From Microcystis sp. T1-4 (GTDB lineage: Bacteria; Cyanobacteriota; Cyanobacteriia; Cyanobacteriales; Microcystaceae), in contig NZ_CAIP01000128.1 of the NCBI RefSeq assembly GCF_000297435.1, positions 1 to 42,514 of the forward strand: a DNA stretch of 42,514 nt, given 5' to 3'. This document shows, piece after piece, positions 41,268-42,514 of this stretch. A model generated the notes under the pieces. That model was not told the origin of the DNA. It did no database searches and saw nothing but the letters and a program-made list of their open reading frames with translations. The position numbers were made by a program, and so were the translations under genes. Numbering within the stretch: position 1 is the first letter of the stretch; the number at the start of each line of letters is the position of its first letter.

Positions 41268-41561
41268 ATGAGTCAATCCCCCGTCACTATCACCTATTCC
41301 CTAGAAACTGTTCTAACAAGAATCGAAGGCAAGTTAGACTCTTTACAGAAAGATGTCACCGATCTAAAAGTAGATATGGCCGAGGTGAAAACCGAACTCA
41401 AAAGTATTGATAGGCGATTGGAAAAAGTAGAGGGAACACAGAACGCTTTAATTAAGGATGTATCCGACCTTAAGGGAGCAAAATCGTTGATTATTCCCGT
41501 GGTAGTGGCAGTATTAACCAGTATTCTGACTCTGCTGGTGCGATCGATCCCTAATCCTTAA
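41268..41561 (+). CDS. small coiled-coil protein with C-terminal membrane anchor
   Basis: 97 residues. A long coiled coil with heptads (about 12-70: LETVLTRIEGKLDSLQKDVT, VDMAEVKTELKSIDRRLEKV) is followed by one C-terminal helix (SLIIPVVVAVLTSILTLLV). The tail-anchored plan, with the coil in the cytosol, is like the 61-residue protein at 23704. Such proteins recur in cyanobacterial genomes, often without known function. Confidence 0.65.
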   Translation: MSQSPVTITYSLETVLTRIEGKLDSLQKDVTDLKVDMAEVKTELKSIDRRLEKVEGTQNALIKDVSDLKGAKSLIIPVVVAVLTSILTLLVRSIPNP

Positions 41562-41589
41562 AAGTTTCCCCGTTTGTATAGTAAATTCG

Positions 41590-41740
41590 TAGGTCGGGTT
41601 GAGGCAACGAAACCCGACATAAATCCTCGGTTGTTGGGTTTCACTATCGTTCAACCCAACCTACAGCTTAAAAGCTTCCCCCCCCCTTGCCCCCCCGACA
41701 TCGGGGGGGTTAGGGTAGGTTGATTCATGAATCAACCTAC
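41590..41740. repeat. REP-like hairpins, G/C palindrome and 26-bp palindrome
   Basis: GTAGGTCGGGTT...AACCCGAC (41590-41619) and GTTGGGTTTC...AACCCAACC (41634-41661) are related REP-type hairpins, like those at 9129 and 34885. The G/C palindrome copy 4 lies at 41690-41710. A 26-bp perfect palindrome, GTAGGTTGATTCA plus its complement, spans 41715-41740, six bases from the PEP-CTERM stop. Confidence 0.85.
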
Positions 41741-41746
41741 GGCAAC

Positions 41747-42408
41747 TTATCCCTTGTTCCGACGACCTTTAACCCCCAGTAAACCCAATCCGAACAGGGA
41801 CAACGCCGCGATCGCACCAGGTTCGGGAGTGGCGACCGAGGGGGGTATGTCGGCTGTGTTGATCTGGAAACTGTTAGAAGTGATACTGGCAAAGAAACTC
41901 GCTCCATTAGCAAACCGGTTTCCCGATAACGTGGCGATGCCCGTCGGGGTTTGGCTAGGAGAAGAGGCGTTCCAGCCGAAAGCTCCACTGGTGCTGGTAA
42001 CGTATAACCAGTATTTAGTACCGGCGGTAAACGTGAAGGGGCCAGTGGGAGTGAAGGTGTAGTTAAAGACTCCCAGTCCTTGAGGGGTGGGATTGGTGAA
42101 ACTGGCGAGGACGGTACTGCCCGGATTGCTACCCCCGACATCATTGCGGATCTGGACGAGGGGAGCCACTCCGGTTTGGTAGCCACCGAGTCGCAGGATG
42201 GCGTTGTCGAGGCTGTAATTGTTACCCGCGGGCAGGGTAAAGGCGAGTGCTTTTATAACACTAACACCACTTAAAGTAGTACTATTATTATCATTCGTTT
42301 GTGGGAGATTCCCGATCAGAACCGCCGCGCGGACAGGGTTTACCCCCCCGTTAGTACAAGAGAACTGCTAATGCCCGCTAACACCAAAGACACAGGTAAG
42401 GTTTTCAT
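41747..42408 (-). pseudogene. PEP-CTERM sorting domain protein, frameshifted in a G7 tract
   Basis: ATG 42408 starts MKTLPVSLVLAGISSSLVLT, a signal peptide, then stops after the G7 run at 42343-42349 (minus strand). One more G would restore the frame to GGVNPVRAAVLIGNLPQTND and onward through VAPLVQIRNDVGGSN to the intact tail VATPEPGAIAALSLFGLGLL, GVKGRRNKG. The PEP-CTERM signal, helix and basic end are all complete. The repaired protein would be about 220 residues with a single exported domain. The shift may be real, phase variable or a sequencing error. An internal ATG at 42169 would give a protein without a signal peptide. Confidence 0.75.
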
Positions 42409-42514
42409 GATTTCTAAAAAAGTTCAGAAAGATTGCCTTAATTCTATGGCAGCTGTCTCTTCTGTTCAACTATTGATTAGATTTTGTCATCATTTACCGT
42501 CTGGTATGATATTT

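Overview
The window looks like a chromosomal segment of a cyanobacterium, most likely Microcystis or a close unicellular relative. Evidence: psaM (photosystem I subunit XII), ndhO, a ferrochelatase with a C-terminal chlorophyll-binding-like helix, an SLH/OprB iron-uptake porin, DUF3143 and DUF3747 proteins, a group 2 sigma factor, repeated GCGATCGC sites, PEP-CTERM proteins and many period-7 tandem repeats and small MITE-like elements. Species assignment is an inference; no rRNA or tRNA gene was seen.

Layout. 1-1.2 kb: IS630 and IS5-type transposase debris. 1.4-3.9 kb: a PEP-CTERM gene followed by two type II toxin-antitoxin (TA) pairs, with partial copies of the PEP-CTERM gene tail between and after them. 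4.0-7.7 kb: iron porin with a Fur-like box, a thioredoxin-like membrane protein, a tnpB-less IS200/IS605 remnant, a J-domain membrane protein and DUF3143. 7.9-10.2 kb: arsM and arsS, an arsenosugar pathway pair. 10.2-10.9 kb: chimeric TA remnants. 11.0-14.6 kb: LysR regulator (probably NtcB), a TrpD-like protein and a SigC-type sigma factor. 14.6-17.6 kb: a GC-rich module (membrane-tethered SsuA/TauA-like binding protein divergent from a CadD-type transporter) bracketed by a 0.2-kb direct repeat of the 3' end of a DCC/DUF393 gene. 17.9-20.4 kb: tandem CRP-like sites, a CARDB remnant and a CARDB-vanadium haloperoxidase gene with a Ser/Pro minisatellite. 20.8-31.2 kb: TerC, psaM, a small membrane protein, a GH15-like protein, a THUMP RNA methyltransferase, ndhO-mdh, a GH10-like lipoprotein-size secreted protein and murD. 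31.2-42.5 kb: a MITE cluster, DUF3747 protein, prfB with a +1 programmed frameshift, hemH, a methyltransferase, a YqeG-type HAD phosphatase, a family 5 solute-binding lipoprotein, an EEP-family hydrolase, small ORFs and a PEP-CTERM gene broken in a G7 tract.

The core genes are ordinary housekeeping and photosynthesis genes. The accessory signal is concentrated in three cargo modules (two TA pairs and the SBP/CadD pair) that lie directly downstream of a host gene, each with a diverged copy of that host gene's tail at the far side. This repeated geometry, with no integrase visible, is the strongest candidate here for an undescribed mobilisation or duplication process.
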